From Vibrio sp. JPW-9-11-11 (GTDB lineage Bacteria > Pseudomonadota > Gammaproteobacteria > Enterobacterales > Vibrionaceae): a stretch of 64,000 nucleotides of DNA. A model generated the notes under the pieces. It saw only the letters and a program-made list of their open reading frames with translations. It searched no databases and was not told the DNA's origin. Below, piece by piece: positions 1-9,801 of this stretch. Position 1 is the stretch's first letter, and each line of letters opens with the position of its first letter. The translations under genes and the position numbers were made by a program. The stretch is from the NCBI RefSeq assembly GCF_013369335.1, contig NZ_SZQJ01000036.1:62001-126000 (forward strand), written 5' to 3'.

Positions 1-1631
1 TGTTTGCGGTGAATCGCTAGCTCTTCGCCCACACTGTCATCCGCGGTTTGCACCGGCTCTTTACCCAAAATATGCGCTTTTAGCATGCGGTGATTGATCA
101 TATCGCCGTATTTACGGATTGGCGAGGTCCACGTTGCGTACAGGTCAAGCCCCATCGCATAATGCGGCAAAGGTTGATTGCCAATTTCACTGTATGCCTG
201 GAACTTGCGAATACGATTATCTAGGTACGACGTTTCTTGTGTTGCTAACCAGCGACGAAGCTGGGCAAAACCTTCTAAAGTCGCGAGAGATTCTGCCGTA
301 AATGGAAGCTCACCGTTAGGGTTGATAAGCGCCACCACTTCTTCGATTTTCTCTGGTTTAAAGCCGGCGTGAGTATTGAATACCCCAGAGTCAAAGTTCG
401 CTTTCAACGTACGGCCCGCACAGATGTTAGCGGTGATCATCGCCTCTTCAACCAAACGGTTAGCGCTGCGGCGCAGATCAGCATGAATCGCCACAACATC
501 GTTATCTTCGCTTAGCTCAAATCGATAGTCAGGGCGGTCAGGGAACACGACGGCATTCTTCTCACGCCACTCAGCGCGCGCTGTCGAGAACTGGTACAAG
601 TCACGCACGATTTGGGCAATATCATCGCTAGGTTGCCAGGCGTCGGAATGGCCGTTTTCAATCCAGTCAGACACGTTGTCATACACTAAACGGGCATGAG
701 ACTTAATGTTAGCCGCAAAGAACTTGATGTCATCGCCAATCACGCCGTCTTTACTGACCGTTACGCGACAACAGAGTGCCGGGCGCACTTCGTTCTCGAT
801 CAGTGAACACAGCTCGTCCGCCAAGTCACGTGGTAGCATCGGAATATTCCGACCAGGCAGATAAATAGTGAAACCACGCTCGCGTGCCACTTTATCCATA
901 TCACTATCTGGCGTGATGTAAGCGGTGGGATCGGCAATCGCAATGGTCAGTTCAAAGTCACCCGATTCGGTTTTCTTCGCGTGCAGCGCATCGTCCATAT
1001 CTTTTGTGGACTCGCCATCGATGGTGACAAAAGCAACGTGCGTCATATCTACGCGCTCGAGATCCGCGTCGTCTTTGATTTGCCAATGATCGATGCCCGC
1101 AGGTTCGCTATTAGGCAGATCATTTTGCGCCAGCGTTACCCACCAAGGTGCGATTTTGTCGTCAGCGTCAGTGATCTTTTCTGAAATTTCAACGAAAAAG
1201 CCGTTGTCACCTTTTAGCGGGTGACGAATCAGGTGAGCCACCACCCAATCGCCTTCTTTTAGATCGTCGCTCTTAATGCCCTTACGGGTTTTCGCTTTAA
1301 GAGACAGTTTTTTCAATTGAGGGTGATCAGGAGCCACATTCAGCTTACCTTTGAACAGTTTCACACGGCCGATAAAGCGTGTTAATCCTTGTTCAATCAG
1401 CTCTTCTGGCTCCGCCACTTCACGCTCTTTTTCAGTACGAATGATGGCTTTGACCTTGTCACCGTGAAGACATTTTTTCATGTACGGTGGCGGGATAAAG
1501 AAGCTAGTTTTGCTATCGACTTCTAGAAAACCAAAGCCTTTTTCGGTTGCTTTGATGGTGCCTTCCTTTTTAGGAAGCGTTTCTTGAATTTGCTGCTTAA
1601 GTTGAGCCAGTAGCGGGTTATCTTGGAACAT
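1..1631 (-). CDS. rnb: Exoribonuclease II (RNase II), 3' part outside the window
   Basis: This is an RNB-family 3'-5' exoribonuclease that degrades single-stranded RNA in the cytoplasm. The protein begins [14 protein letters not shown], which matches my memory of the E. coli RNase II N-terminus closely. Cold-shock-type RNA-binding domains come first ([17 protein letters not shown]), then the RNB core. The core carries the catalytic acidic cluster [12 protein letters not shown] and the [17 protein letters not shown] block typical of the family. About 543 residues are visible of roughly 640-650 expected; the C-terminal S1 domain lies beyond base 1. The start is fixed by homology at the ATG at 1631-1629. 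It is transcribed away from deaD. RNase R is the alternative, but the N-terminus and spacing favour RNase II. Confidence 0.93.
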   Translation of the reverse strand, partial: MFQDNPLLAQLKQQIQETLPKKEGTIKATEKGFGFLEVDSKTSFFIPPPYMKKCLHGDKVKAIIRTEKEREVAEPEELIEQGLTRFIGRVKLFKGKLNVAPDHPQLKKLSLKAKTRKGIKSDDLKEGDWVVAHLIRHPLKGDNGFFVEISEKITDADDKIAPWWVTLAQNDLPNSEPAGIDHWQIKDDADLERVDMTHVAFVTIDGESTKDMDDALHAKKTESGDFELTIAIADPTAYITPDSDMDKVARERGFTIYLPGRNIPMLPRDLADELCSLIENEVRPALCCRVTVSKDGVIGDDIKFFAANIKSHARLVYDNVSDWIENGHSDAWQPSDDIAQIVRDLYQFSTARAEWREKNAVVFPDRPDYRFELSEDNDVVAIHADLRRSANRLVEEAMITANICAGRTLKANFDSGVFNTHAGFKPEKIEEVVALINPNGELPFTAESLATLEGFAQLRRWLATQETSYLDNRIRKFQAYSEIGNQPLPHYAMGLDLYATWTSPIRKYGDMINHRMLKAHILGKEPVQTADDSVGEELAIHRK

Positions 1632-2091
1632 CTCTACAATTCTTACTGAAAAAATTGCGCACACTATAACACTGCGGCTATGGCCTCGCTAGCGCGCAGC
1701 CATGACAATCTCACCTTTAGACCGGATTTCAAACGCTTATCAAAACAAGCTATTCGCGGATAATTTAAACAAAGCACATCAATTAGTGACGAAGATGTGA
1801 ACAGAACGGCCCGATTCAGAGAAAAATTGTGATGAAATTCAATTTTTTCTAGCTTTTTTTATGCGTTTGAGGAATAATGCGCTCCCTCAAATCGATGCGA
1901 CTACAGTGTAGGCAAAGCTGCCATGTGACACCGCGAATGTAGTGAGCGGCATCGAGAGAATTTACGTCCCTAGTGGCTTGATGCGATTTACGACTTTTCC
2001 GCATCTGAACGGAATCAGCTCTCAACTGGATTGGTATTGGAATTGGTAGAGCTCGTGGGACCTTTTGTTGACATAATATAGTAGGATCCCA
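1632..2091. promoter_or_regulatory. Divergent promoter region and long deaD leader
   Basis: These 460 bp separate the divergent rnb and deaD starts and hold no convincing gene. An A+T-rich block around 1780-1870 is a likely promoter area. The last ~200 bp before deaD is probably untranslated leader, as cold-shock DEAD-box mRNAs often have long leaders (family knowledge). The deaD ribosome site is probably the TAGGA-type stretch just before the ATG at 2092. No known RNA family was recognised. Confidence 0.4.
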
Positions 2092-3966
2092 ATGACAGAT
2101 TCTGTAATTCAGTTTAGCGATCTAGCGCTTAACGACTCTATCCTTTCAGCTCTTGATGGTATGGGTTTTGTTTCACCAACTCCAATTCAGGCAGCGGCTA
2201 TCCCGCACCTATTGGCTGGTAAAGACGCACTAGGTAAAGCTCAAACTGGTACTGGTAAAACTGCCGCTTTCTCTCTACCTCTTCTTAACAAGCTAGACCT
2301 CGGCCAACGTAAGCCTCAAGCTATCGTTCTGGCACCCACTCGTGAACTCGCGATTCAGGTTGCTGCAGAAGTTAAGAACCTAGGTAAGAACATTGCTGGC
2401 CTTAAAGTGCTAGAGATCTACGGTGGTGCATCTATCGTTGATCAAATGCGTGCACTGAAAAACGGTGCTCACATCGTTGTCGGTACGCCAGGCCGTGTTC
2501 AAGACCTTATCAACCGTGACCGCCTACACCTAGACGAAGTTCATACATTCGTGCTTGATGAAGCAGACGAAATGCTCAACATGGGCTTTGTTGATGACGT
2601 AACAGAAATCATGGAACACGCGCCTGAGTCTGCACAGCGCGTTCTTTTCTCTGCAACTATGCCTCCAATGCTTAAGAGCATTGTTGAGCGCTTCCTACGC
2701 GATCCAGAAACGATCGACGTTGCAGGTAAAAACCACACGGTAGACAAAGTAGAACAGCAATTCTGGGTTGTTAAAGGCGTAGAAAAAGACGAAGCGATGT
2801 CACGCCTTCTAGAGACAGAAGAGACTGACGCATCAATCGTATTTGTCCGTACTCGTCAAGATACTGAGCGCCTAGCTGACTGGCTATCTGCACGTGGCTT
2901 CAAAGCAGCGGCTCTGCACGGTGATATTCCACAATCTCTACGTGAGCGTACTGTTGATCACATCAAACAAGGTGTTATCGACATCCTAGTTGCAACTGAC
3001 GTTGTAGCACGTGGTCTTGACGTTCCACGTATCACACACGTATTTAACTACGACATCCCATTCGATGTTGAGTCATACATCCACCGTATCGGTCGTACTG
3101 GCCGCGCTGGACGTAAAGGTAAGGCGATCCTTCTAGTTCGCACCAACCAACTGCGTATGCTTCGCACTATCGAGCGCGTCACTAAGTCATCAATGGAAGA
3201 AATCCAACTTCCGCACCGCGACAAAGTGGCAGAAGCTCGTCTACTCAAACTGGGTGCAGAGCTAGAGACAGAAAAAGAACACAAAGCGCTAGAGAAGTTC
3301 TCTGAGCTAGTTGAAAAACTGCAAGAGTCTCTAGAGTTAGATGCAGCAACACTTGCCGCTATTTTACTTAAGCGCCAGCAAGGTAAGCGCCCACTATTCT
3401 ACATTGGCGAAGACCCAATGATTGAAGCGATTGAGCGTGATAAGAAGCGTCGTAAAGAGCGCCGTGAAAATGGTCGTGATGGTGGCCGTAGCTTCAATAC
3501 TCAAGACTGGGATACGTACCAACTTCAAGTCGGCCGTGAACAAGGTGTTCAGGTTAAAGATATCGTTGGCGCACTGGCAAACGAACTTGGCCTAACCAAA
3601 GGCTCTATCGGTGCAATCAAGCTAGCACAAGGCGAGACTTACGTTCAGCTACCAAAAGCGATGTCTTCTGAGACTGCAGGTAAACTACGCAAACTACGTA
3701 TCCGTCAGAAACAAGTTGATGCTGTGGTCTGTGACTTTGACGACTTCCGCGAGCCGCGCGGACGCCGTGAAGGTGGTCGTCGTGACGGCGGTTACCGTGG
3801 CAACCGTGAAGGCGGTCGTCGCGAAGGCGGTTACCGTGGCAACCGTGAAGGTGGCCGTGGTGGTCGTGACGGCGAACGTCGCTTTGACCGCAACCGCGGT
3901 GGCGATCACCGTGGCAACTATCGCGGTGAACGTGGCCATGGCCGCGATCGTCGTAACGACGCTTAA
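2092..3966 (+). CDS. deaD: ATP-dependent RNA helicase DeaD/CsdA
   Basis: This is a cold-shock DEAD-box RNA helicase that unwinds structured RNA in ribosome assembly and mRNA turnover. Its 624 residues show the Q motif near residues 8-38, motif I AQTGTGKT at 50-57, DEAD at 156-159, SAT at 187-189 and HRIGRTGRAGR in the second RecA domain. A CsdA-type RNA-binding domain follows at about 480-555. The tail is very rich in Arg and Gly, with a 13-residue repeat. The length is close to E. coli DeaD (about 629). The gene ends in a strong hairpin shared with convergent cheV. The long leader suggests post-transcriptional control, as in other deaD genes (inference). Confidence 0.96.
   Translation: MTDSVIQFSDLALNDSILSALDGMGFVSPTPIQAAAIPHLLAGKDALGKAQTGTGKTAAFSLPLLNKLDLGQRKPQAIVLAPTRELAIQVAAEVKNLGKNIAGLKVLEIYGGASIVDQMRALKNGAHIVVGTPGRVQDLINRDRLHLDEVHTFVLDEADEMLNMGFVDDVTEIMEHAPESAQRVLFSATMPPMLKSIVERFLRDPETIDVAGKNHTVDKVEQQFWVVKGVEKDEAMSRLLETEETDASIVFVRTRQDTERLADWLSARGFKAAALHGDIPQSLRERTVDHIKQGVIDILVATDVVARGLDVPRITHVFNYDIPFDVESYIHRIGRTGRAGRKGKAILLVRTNQLRMLRTIERVTKSSMEEIQLPHRDKVAEARLLKLGAELETEKEHKALEKFSELVEKLQESLELDAATLAAILLKRQQGKRPLFYIGEDPMIEAIERDKKRRKERRENGRDGGRSFNTQDWDTYQLQVGREQGVQVKDIVGALANELGLTKGSIGAIKLAQGETYVQLPKAMSSETAGKLRKLRIRQKQVDAVVCDFDDFREPRGRREGGRRDGGYRGNREGGRREGGYRGNREGGRGGRDGERRFDRNRGGDHRGNYRGERGHGRDRRNDA
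3787..3864 (+). repeat. 39-bp in-frame tandem repeat in the deaD tail
   Basis: Two 39-bp units starting at 3787 and 3826 encode a 13-residue GGYRGNREGGRRx motif, with a further partial copy just upstream. The repeat is nearly identical at the DNA level, so copy number could change by slippage or recombination without breaking the frame. It lengthens the basic RNA-binding tail. Confidence 0.75.
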
Positions 3967-3985
3967 TCAAGACAGAAACAAAAAA

Positions 3986-4004
3986 GGATACGCATTGCGT
4001 ATCC
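3986..4004. terminator. Bidirectional terminator between deaD and cheV
   Basis: GGATACGCA and TGCGTATCC form a perfect inverted repeat flanked by an A-run on one side and a T-run on the other. It sits between two convergent genes and can end transcription in both directions. Confidence 0.9.
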
Positions 4005-4027
4005 TTTTTTTATAGCTGTACCACTGG

Positions 4028-5008
4028 TTACTGTCGGCCAAAAATATACTTGTCCATCATGGTCACCATTTTACCAATCTCGGGTTTGGTAATCGTATCG
4101 TTGGCGCCTAAAGCTAAAGCTTTAGCCCGGTTATCCTCACTCATTAAGGACGAAAACATAACAATCGGAATAGTGGCATAAGCTTCACTGTCACGTAGAC
4201 GCTTAACTAAGTGCATACCATCCATACGTGGCATCTCTACGTCGGTCACCACACCATCGATAAACTCGCTCACTGGCATGTTGTCCTCTTTGGCCACTTC
4301 GATGAGGTTCATCAACTTCTCATGTGCTTCACCGCCATCTTTACACGCGATCACATTATAGCCTGCAGAAGTCAACGTATCTTGAATCATCGAACGGATA
4401 AACGCGGAGTCATCGACCACCATAACGGTTTTTGCATTCCGTTTGGTGACCATGCGCTGGTTCAAATCAACCGACTTATCGACCGTCACATCGTATTTTT
4501 CCATGCTCAGTTCTGGGTTGATGTCGGCAATGATCTTCTCGAAATCAAGAATCATGATAAGATTGCCATCTTTTCGTACCACCGCCACCACGCAGTCTTG
4601 CTCACCCGCTTCCAAGAACTGACTCGGTGATTCAACATCATTCCAAGAGATACGGTGAATACGGCTAATACTGTCGATCAAAAAACCATTGGTCATGTTG
4701 TTAAAGTCAGTGACAATAACAAACTTGCGCTTTAGGTCTTTATTGGTTGGAACGCCCAACCAACCCGCCAAGTCCACCAGCGGGGTCAAAACATCACGCG
4801 AAGAGAAGACGCCAACCATATGCGGCTGGGCGTTCGGATAATCTGTGGTCTCAGGAACCTGGATGACTTCTCGCACTTTGGCGACGTTAATTCCGTAGTA
4901 GCAGGTTTTTGTCCCACCACCTGGAAGTTCTTTGACTAAATGGAACTCAATGATTTCCAGCTCATTGGTGCCACTCTCAGTTAAAATCGTACTACTTGAT
5001 CCGCTCAT
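4028..5008 (-). CDS. cheV: Chemotaxis coupling protein CheV
   Basis: CheV links chemoreceptors to the CheA kinase and has a phosphorylatable receiver for adaptation. The 326-residue protein has a CheW-like domain at about 15-175 (YYGINVAKVREVI, MVGVFSSRDVLTPLVDLAGW). A receiver domain at about 192-322 follows, with VVDDSAF as the acidic pocket, TDVEMPRMDGM carrying the phosphoacceptor Asp, and TKPE supplying the conserved Lys. The start at 5008 is preceded by an AAGAAAGAAGAATT stretch that can act as ribosome site. It is convergent with deaD and stands alone, as cheV genes often do in vibrios. Confidence 0.93.
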   Translation of the reverse strand: MSGSSSTILTESGTNELEIIEFHLVKELPGGGTKTCYYGINVAKVREVIQVPETTDYPNAQPHMVGVFSSRDVLTPLVDLAGWLGVPTNKDLKRKFVIVTDFNNMTNGFLIDSISRIHRISWNDVESPSQFLEAGEQDCVVAVVRKDGNLIMILDFEKIIADINPELSMEKYDVTVDKSVDLNQRMVTKRNAKTVMVVDDSAFIRSMIQDTLTSAGYNVIACKDGGEAHEKLMNLIEVAKEDNMPVSEFIDGVVTDVEMPRMDGMHLVKRLRDSEAYATIPIVMFSSLMSEDNRAKALALGANDTITKPEIGKMVTMMDKYIFGRQ

Positions 5009-5158
5009 AATTCTTCTTTCTTCATTTGATCACAACTTATTATCGTCAATAGTCGTAGATACTTTTATTCTTTTTAACCGCAAAGCAAAAGTTTGTAAAT
5101 CGAATAGACAGTGCGAGTTCAAAGTTCTGACCTTCAGGTTCTCAATATTACTGTTGAA

Positions 5159-6124
5159 TCACTCAACAGCTTGCCAGTGATACGGTATTTCTAGCTGCCA
5201 ACGCTCAAACTCTTTTTTTGAATAAATCGCTTTTCCTTGGTTATCAGTCACGATGGGAATAATAGGGTCATGGCCTGTTTGAATAATTTGATTGACCAGT
5301 TGTGCCGCTCGGGTTCCTTGGCTGTAACCAAATAATACCACCCCACCCGCGGCTTTGTTCTCACCAACGGCGAAGTCCCAAAACGCAAAAATCGGCAACG
5401 GCGAGTGGTTACGCGTCCATGTGATCACCTGTTCAGCAGGTACGTTGTTTCCCTGTTCATCAACCAAGGTTTGATACAGTCCGACAATAATCGCGCTAAA
5501 ACCAGATTGCTTGGCAGTGAGCACTTGCTGTTCCCATTGCTGCTTCGTTTCAATGGCTTGAATATCGACCTCGATCCCCAAGTTGTTCTTAATCAGGCTA
5601 TATTGTTTCTGTATGTAGTCTTTGGCAATCTTAGACGTTACCCCAGAGTCAAACAAAATCTTTACTTGAAACCGCTCTCGCTCAAACAAGCGTCTCAACT
5701 CCCCAAGTGACTTTACAAATAGTGGTCGCTCAAGCACCCCGGTAACTTTTGCCTGACCGCGATACTGACTGAGTAGCGCCCGCGGATTGGCATTCACGCC
5801 AAGAAAGACGATAGAAATCGGCTCATCATAAAGTTTAGGCAACAAATAATTAAATGCGTTGTCATCACCAAGAATAACAATCTCTGGCTGATGCTGTTGG
5901 TAAAACGCAAAAGCGTTATCTGCTTGCTCGGCATGCTCTGATGAAGGTAAACGTTTGGTATCCATCGAATAGCTGACCAGCTCTACTTTCGAGGTGAGGG
6001 TATCGTTAAGCCCCTCGACATAGCTGGCATCCCAAGGATAGGTCGAATGGTAGCTTTCTATCAACAGCACCTTGGTCGCCCACACCGGCGATGCACATAC
6101 AAGCAACAGCCAACTCCAACGCAT
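5159..6124 (-). CDS. Periplasmic ABC-type substrate-binding protein of a sensor module
   Basis: This is a secreted solute-binding protein of the ABC_sub_bind (PF04392-like) type. I chose the ATG at 6124, preceded by a GGGGGAAGAG ribosome site, because it gives a clean signal peptide (MRWSWLLLVCASPVWA). The mature part opens with KVLLIESYHSTYPWD and contains PEIVILGDDNAFNYL and FLGVNAN, typical of the fold. About 321 residues. There is no permease or ATPase nearby. It is divergent from a membrane histidine kinase whose start lies 113 bp away, so it more likely feeds a signal to that kinase than an importer (inference). The ligand is unknown. Confidence 0.75.
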   Translation of the reverse strand: MRWSWLLLVCASPVWATKVLLIESYHSTYPWDASYVEGLNDTLTSKVELVSYSMDTKRLPSSEHAEQADNAFAFYQQHQPEIVILGDDNAFNYLLPKLYDEPISIVFLGVNANPRALLSQYRGQAKVTGVLERPLFVKSLGELRRLFERERFQVKILFDSGVTSKIAKDYIQKQYSLIKNNLGIEVDIQAIETKQQWEQQVLTAKQSGFSAIIVGLYQTLVDEQGNNVPAEQVITWTRNHSPLPIFAFWDFAVGENKAAGGVVLFGYSQGTRAAQLVNQIIQTGHDPIIPIVTDNQGKAIYSKKEFERWQLEIPYHWQAVE

Positions 6125-6237
6125 AGCTCTTCCCCCACTTAAGTATGAAATGAGTGTAGTTGGCGAATTGCAACTCTCCAACCTTTGCGCCTCTGTTTAT
6201 TTTTCAAATGACTATACTGATAGAAAAGAGGAAAGTT

Positions 6238-8190
6238 ATGACTCGCAGCCGAAAAATTGAAGATTGCCAAGACAATCCGCTTTCCAGTCGTATCGGGCGA
6301 CGCATCATATTAATTATGGTCTTGCTCAGTGGTGTCATCACTGTGCTCACTACACTAATCCAACTTTCGTGGGACTATACCCACGAGTTTAATGCCGTCG
6401 AGCAGCGCCAAATTGAGATCCGCGATATTCACGCGCCGCTAATTGCTTCGTCGTTGTGGGATTTTGATCTTCTTTCGCTGCAACAAGAGCTCGACGGTTT
6501 GGTCAATCTACCCAAGCTCGATTATCTGCGCGTGCAAAGCGGTGATTACCAATTCGAGGCAGGTCAACCCACGGCTGAGCACCCCATTACCGAACAGTTC
6601 ACACTGCTATATCAACACCCGAACTCCTCTTTGGTTGAGTCTGTTGGCACCATTTTTATTCAAACCGATGCCAAACAGATCTACGACTATCTAATTTGGC
6701 AAGCCGTCTATACCTTACTACTCAATGCATTTAAAACTCTGCTGGTATGCTACTTGGTCTTGATGGTCTTTCATAAAAGCGTCAATCAACGTATTTTTGC
6801 TATTGCCTATTACCTACGAAAGTACAACCCTCGCCACCCCAAAGCGCCACTGGTACTCGATCGCCACGCCTGGATCGCTGAAAAAAATGACGAGTTAGAC
6901 TGGCTCGGTGACGAAACCAATAAGATCACCCAAAACGTCACCACGCTGTATAACAACATTAAGCAGGAACAAGAGCGGCTACACGAGTTCGCCCATATAT
7001 CTTCCGACTGGCTGTGGGAAACTAATGCCTTGGGTGAGTTAATTTATTGTTCTGAGAGTATGCAAGAGGCCTTATCGATTGCGCCAGACAGCAAGCCGAT
7101 ATTGAAACAGCTTCCGGCGTTAACTGATGCGCAGCAACTCACAGAGTCTCTCTCTCGCCAAGGGGATTTCAGCATGTGTGAGGTGAGTTTAACCATCAAT
7201 TGCATTAACCATTTTTTGCTGTTCCAAGCCAAAGCTCGCTTTGAAGATGATAGGTTTGCTGGCTTTCGTGGTACCGCAATCAATATCACAGAACTCAAAC
7301 GCGTTCAGATAGAACTAAAACAACTCAATCAATCACTAGAACATACTGTCGCGACGCGAACCTTAGACCTCAAGCACAGCATGGAACAGCTCAAGCAAAC
7401 ACAAGACCAGTTGATTGAGTCGGAAAAGCTCGCAGCACTAGGAGGCCTTGTGGCAGGCGTCGCGCACGAGGTCAACACGCCCTTGGGGATTGCTGTTACC
7501 GCCACTTCCGTTATCCAAGATGTGGTCAAGGAAGCCAAACAAGCTTTCGCCGCACAGACGTTAACCAGTCAACAGTTTGAGTCTTTGATGGCTCGAATGA
7601 GTGACAGCCATGCGATGCTCGAGAACAATCTCAACCGCGCCGCGAAGCTGATCCGTGACTTCAAGCAAACCGCGGTGGATCAAGTTTCAGAGAGCCGCAG
7701 CCATTTCAATGTGTATCAAGTTCTCGATGCACTTATCGCCAGCTTGCACCCAGAGACACGCAAAGTACCGGTCACGCCACGTTTAGAAGGCGATAGAAGC
7801 GTTATGATGAACAGCTTATCAGGCGTCTTAACTCAAGTGATCTCTAACTTGGTGATGAACAGCATCAATCACGCTTTCGACCAACAACCCAATCCTGAGA
7901 TAACCATTGAGTTTCAACAACAAGAAGATGCCATTGTCGTCGAGTATCGAGACAATGGTTGTGGCGTCGATGAGTCGTTGCATCAAAAGATTTTTGAGCC
8001 ATTCTATACCAGTAAACGAGGCTCAGGCGGCTCTGGTTTGGGGCTCAATTTGGTGTTCAACCTGGTAAAACAAAAGCTCAAAGGCGAGCTCTCCTTCGCC
8101 TCTCAGCCCGAGCAAGGCGTGCACTTTACCTTCACCTTGCCCAAAGTTCTTCCTTCGGAGAGCCATGGACCGGGTCAATCGGGTAATTGA
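6238..8190 (+). CDS. Membrane sensor histidine kinase with PAS domain
   Basis: This 650-residue inner-membrane kinase starts at the ATG at 6238, after GAGGAAAG. Transmembrane segments lie at about 22-45 (IILIMVLLSGVITVL) and 160-185, bracketing a periplasmic sensor region. A PAS-like domain at about 255-370 follows. The phosphoacceptor H-box is VAGVAHEVNTPLG. The ATPase domain has an N-box with NSINHAF, then DNGCGV and GSGLGLNLV. It has no receiver of its own. It is divergent from the binding protein and overlaps the convergent HD-GYP regulator by 16 bp at the 3' end, so the three probably form one signalling unit. The signal is unknown. Confidence 0.9.
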   Translation: MTRSRKIEDCQDNPLSSRIGRRIILIMVLLSGVITVLTTLIQLSWDYTHEFNAVEQRQIEIRDIHAPLIASSLWDFDLLSLQQELDGLVNLPKLDYLRVQSGDYQFEAGQPTAEHPITEQFTLLYQHPNSSLVESVGTIFIQTDAKQIYDYLIWQAVYTLLLNAFKTLLVCYLVLMVFHKSVNQRIFAIAYYLRKYNPRHPKAPLVLDRHAWIAEKNDELDWLGDETNKITQNVTTLYNNIKQEQERLHEFAHISSDWLWETNALGELIYCSESMQEALSIAPDSKPILKQLPALTDAQQLTESLSRQGDFSMCEVSLTINCINHFLLFQAKARFEDDRFAGFRGTAINITELKRVQIELKQLNQSLEHTVATRTLDLKHSMEQLKQTQDQLIESEKLAALGGLVAGVAHEVNTPLGIAVTATSVIQDVVKEAKQAFAAQTLTSQQFESLMARMSDSHAMLENNLNRAAKLIRDFKQTAVDQVSESRSHFNVYQVLDALIASLHPETRKVPVTPRLEGDRSVMMNSLSGVLTQVISNLVMNSINHAFDQQPNPEITIEFQQQEDAIVVEYRDNGCGVDESLHQKIFEPFYTSKRGSGGSGLGLNLVFNLVKQKLKGELSFASQPEQGVHFTFTLPKVLPSESHGPGQSGN

Positions 8191-9704
8191 TCACGAATTG
8201 CGATGAACTCAGCCCAATTGGCAATCAACAGGTCGACCAAAACAGGGTCAAAATGACGCCCACGCTGGGCAATGACCTCGTTTTTAATATCTTCATCGCT
8301 CCAAGGCTCTTTGTAGCTACGTTTGGATCCAAGCGCGTCAAACACATCAGCCAATGCCGCAATGCGGCCACTGATAGGTATATCCGTGCCCGCTACCCCT
8401 TGCGGGTACCCGCTGCCATCCCATTTTTCATGATGATAGGCGGCGATCTCTTTTGCCATAAGAATCAAACGGCGCTTTGAGCGACTGAGTATCTCCACCC
8501 CATATTCGACATGGCGTTTCATGATCTCCCACTCATCTGGCGTTAATTTGCCCGGCTTATGTAAAATGGCATCTGGAACCGCAACCTTACCGACATCATG
8601 CAGCGGAGAAGCGTGCTTGAGCATATTGGCCTCGCGCTCCCCCAGCCCATACATCAGAGCCAGTTTCTCACAGAACAGCGATACCCGTTGAACATGCGCA
8701 CCGGTCTCGCGACTGCGTGCTTCTACCGCATTGGCTAAGTTGTACACCAGCTCTTTTGACGTATCTTTAATATCGATCAGCAAAGTGAGGTTTTCGAACG
8801 TCAAACCAATATTTTGCATATAGATTTCGAGCAGTTGAACATCGAGATCATTCAAATCACGATGAAAATTGACGTACAAAATGCTATCGACCCCTTGCTC
8901 ATCGTTGGCATAAAGGACAAACGCGTCGCCAAAATGCATGGACTGCTGCAGTTCGAGAGCTTGGCGACAACGCACTGCAACCTGTTCAGGAAGCTTGTCA
9001 AACGTGCACTCACTGTAGCAATCAACATAGTCCCCTGTTGCCGCAATCGTCAGTGCTCTCGATGCTTCCCCTTCCGGACGTGGTTGAACGACACAATAGA
9101 AGGCCGACTCTTCCAGTTGCAGTAGCGAGGTTAGCTGCTCAAGTACCGAGGAGGCATACGCTTGTATCGTCGTGGTATTTTGCACTTGAGCCGATGCCTG
9201 AATAACCTTTCTCAGACCATTTTTTTGCTTCTCAATCAAACACAGATCGCGATAAGAACGAAGCATTGAATAGAGCAAGGTTTTGAGCTTTTGTGTGGTG
9301 AGTTCAGTTTTTTCTTTGTAGTCGTCGATCTCGTATTCTCGAATAACGATATCTTCTGGTGCTTGACCCGCTTGACCTGTACGCAACACAAGCCGAATCA
9401 ACGAGTTATTGAGTTGCTCGCGAATATACTTGACCAGCTCAAGCCCAGCGTGCTCAGTCTCCATCACCACGTCAACCAAAGCCAAGGCAATATCATCGTT
9501 TTGCTGCAAAATTGGCTTTGCCTGTTCGGCAGAGTAAGCAGACAGCAGCTCTAGCCCTCGTCCCTCAAACTGAAATCCTGATAGTGCCAAACGGGTAATT
9601 TGATGCATCTGCTCATCATCATCCACCAGTAGCACCAACCAAGGCTGTTTAGCGTTAGGCTGCAATACGTCTTGAGTGTTTTTTTGATCTGCGAATAAGT
9701 CCAT
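8175..9704 (-). CDS. Response regulator with DUF3369 and HD-GYP phosphodiesterase output
   Basis: This 509-residue cytoplasmic regulator probably degrades c-di-GMP. An N-terminal receiver (VLLVDDDEQM; phosphoacceptor in ALVDVVME) is followed by a DUF3369-like linker at about 170-310. The HD-GYP domain at about 320-500 has LHDVGKVAVPD, HHEKWDGSGYP and RIAALADVFDAL, so the HD and GYP-type residues are present and it should be active. The start at 9704 gives MDLFADQ. Its 3' end overlaps the end of the histidine kinase gene by 16 bp on the opposite strand. That kinase, which has no receiver, is the obvious partner (inference). Confidence 0.92.
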   Translation of the reverse strand: MDLFADQKNTQDVLQPNAKQPWLVLLVDDDEQMHQITRLALSGFQFEGRGLELLSAYSAEQAKPILQQNDDIALALVDVVMETEHAGLELVKYIREQLNNSLIRLVLRTGQAGQAPEDIVIREYEIDDYKEKTELTTQKLKTLLYSMLRSYRDLCLIEKQKNGLRKVIQASAQVQNTTTIQAYASSVLEQLTSLLQLEESAFYCVVQPRPEGEASRALTIAATGDYVDCYSECTFDKLPEQVAVRCRQALELQQSMHFGDAFVLYANDEQGVDSILYVNFHRDLNDLDVQLLEIYMQNIGLTFENLTLLIDIKDTSKELVYNLANAVEARSRETGAHVQRVSLFCEKLALMYGLGEREANMLKHASPLHDVGKVAVPDAILHKPGKLTPDEWEIMKRHVEYGVEILSRSKRRLILMAKEIAAYHHEKWDGSGYPQGVAGTDIPISGRIAALADVFDALGSKRSYKEPWSDEDIKNEVIAQRGRHFDPVLVDLLIANWAEFIAIRDQLPD

Positions 9705-9801
9705 TTATCGCCCTAAGCTTAAAGTCATTATCACTTAAGGTTTAGCACAAATTCATCAAGTTAGGTGGGATAACTGCTAGGAAACAACTACCCATTTGGT
9801 G

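Noticed and set aside
119-372. Short plus-strand frames within rnb
   Set aside because: They are antisense to the well-conserved RNase II coding sequence.
3617-4015. Antisense and alternative-frame reading frames over the deaD tail
   Set aside because: They are produced by the repetitive Arg/Gly codons of deaD and have low-complexity products (His- or Val/Thr-rich).
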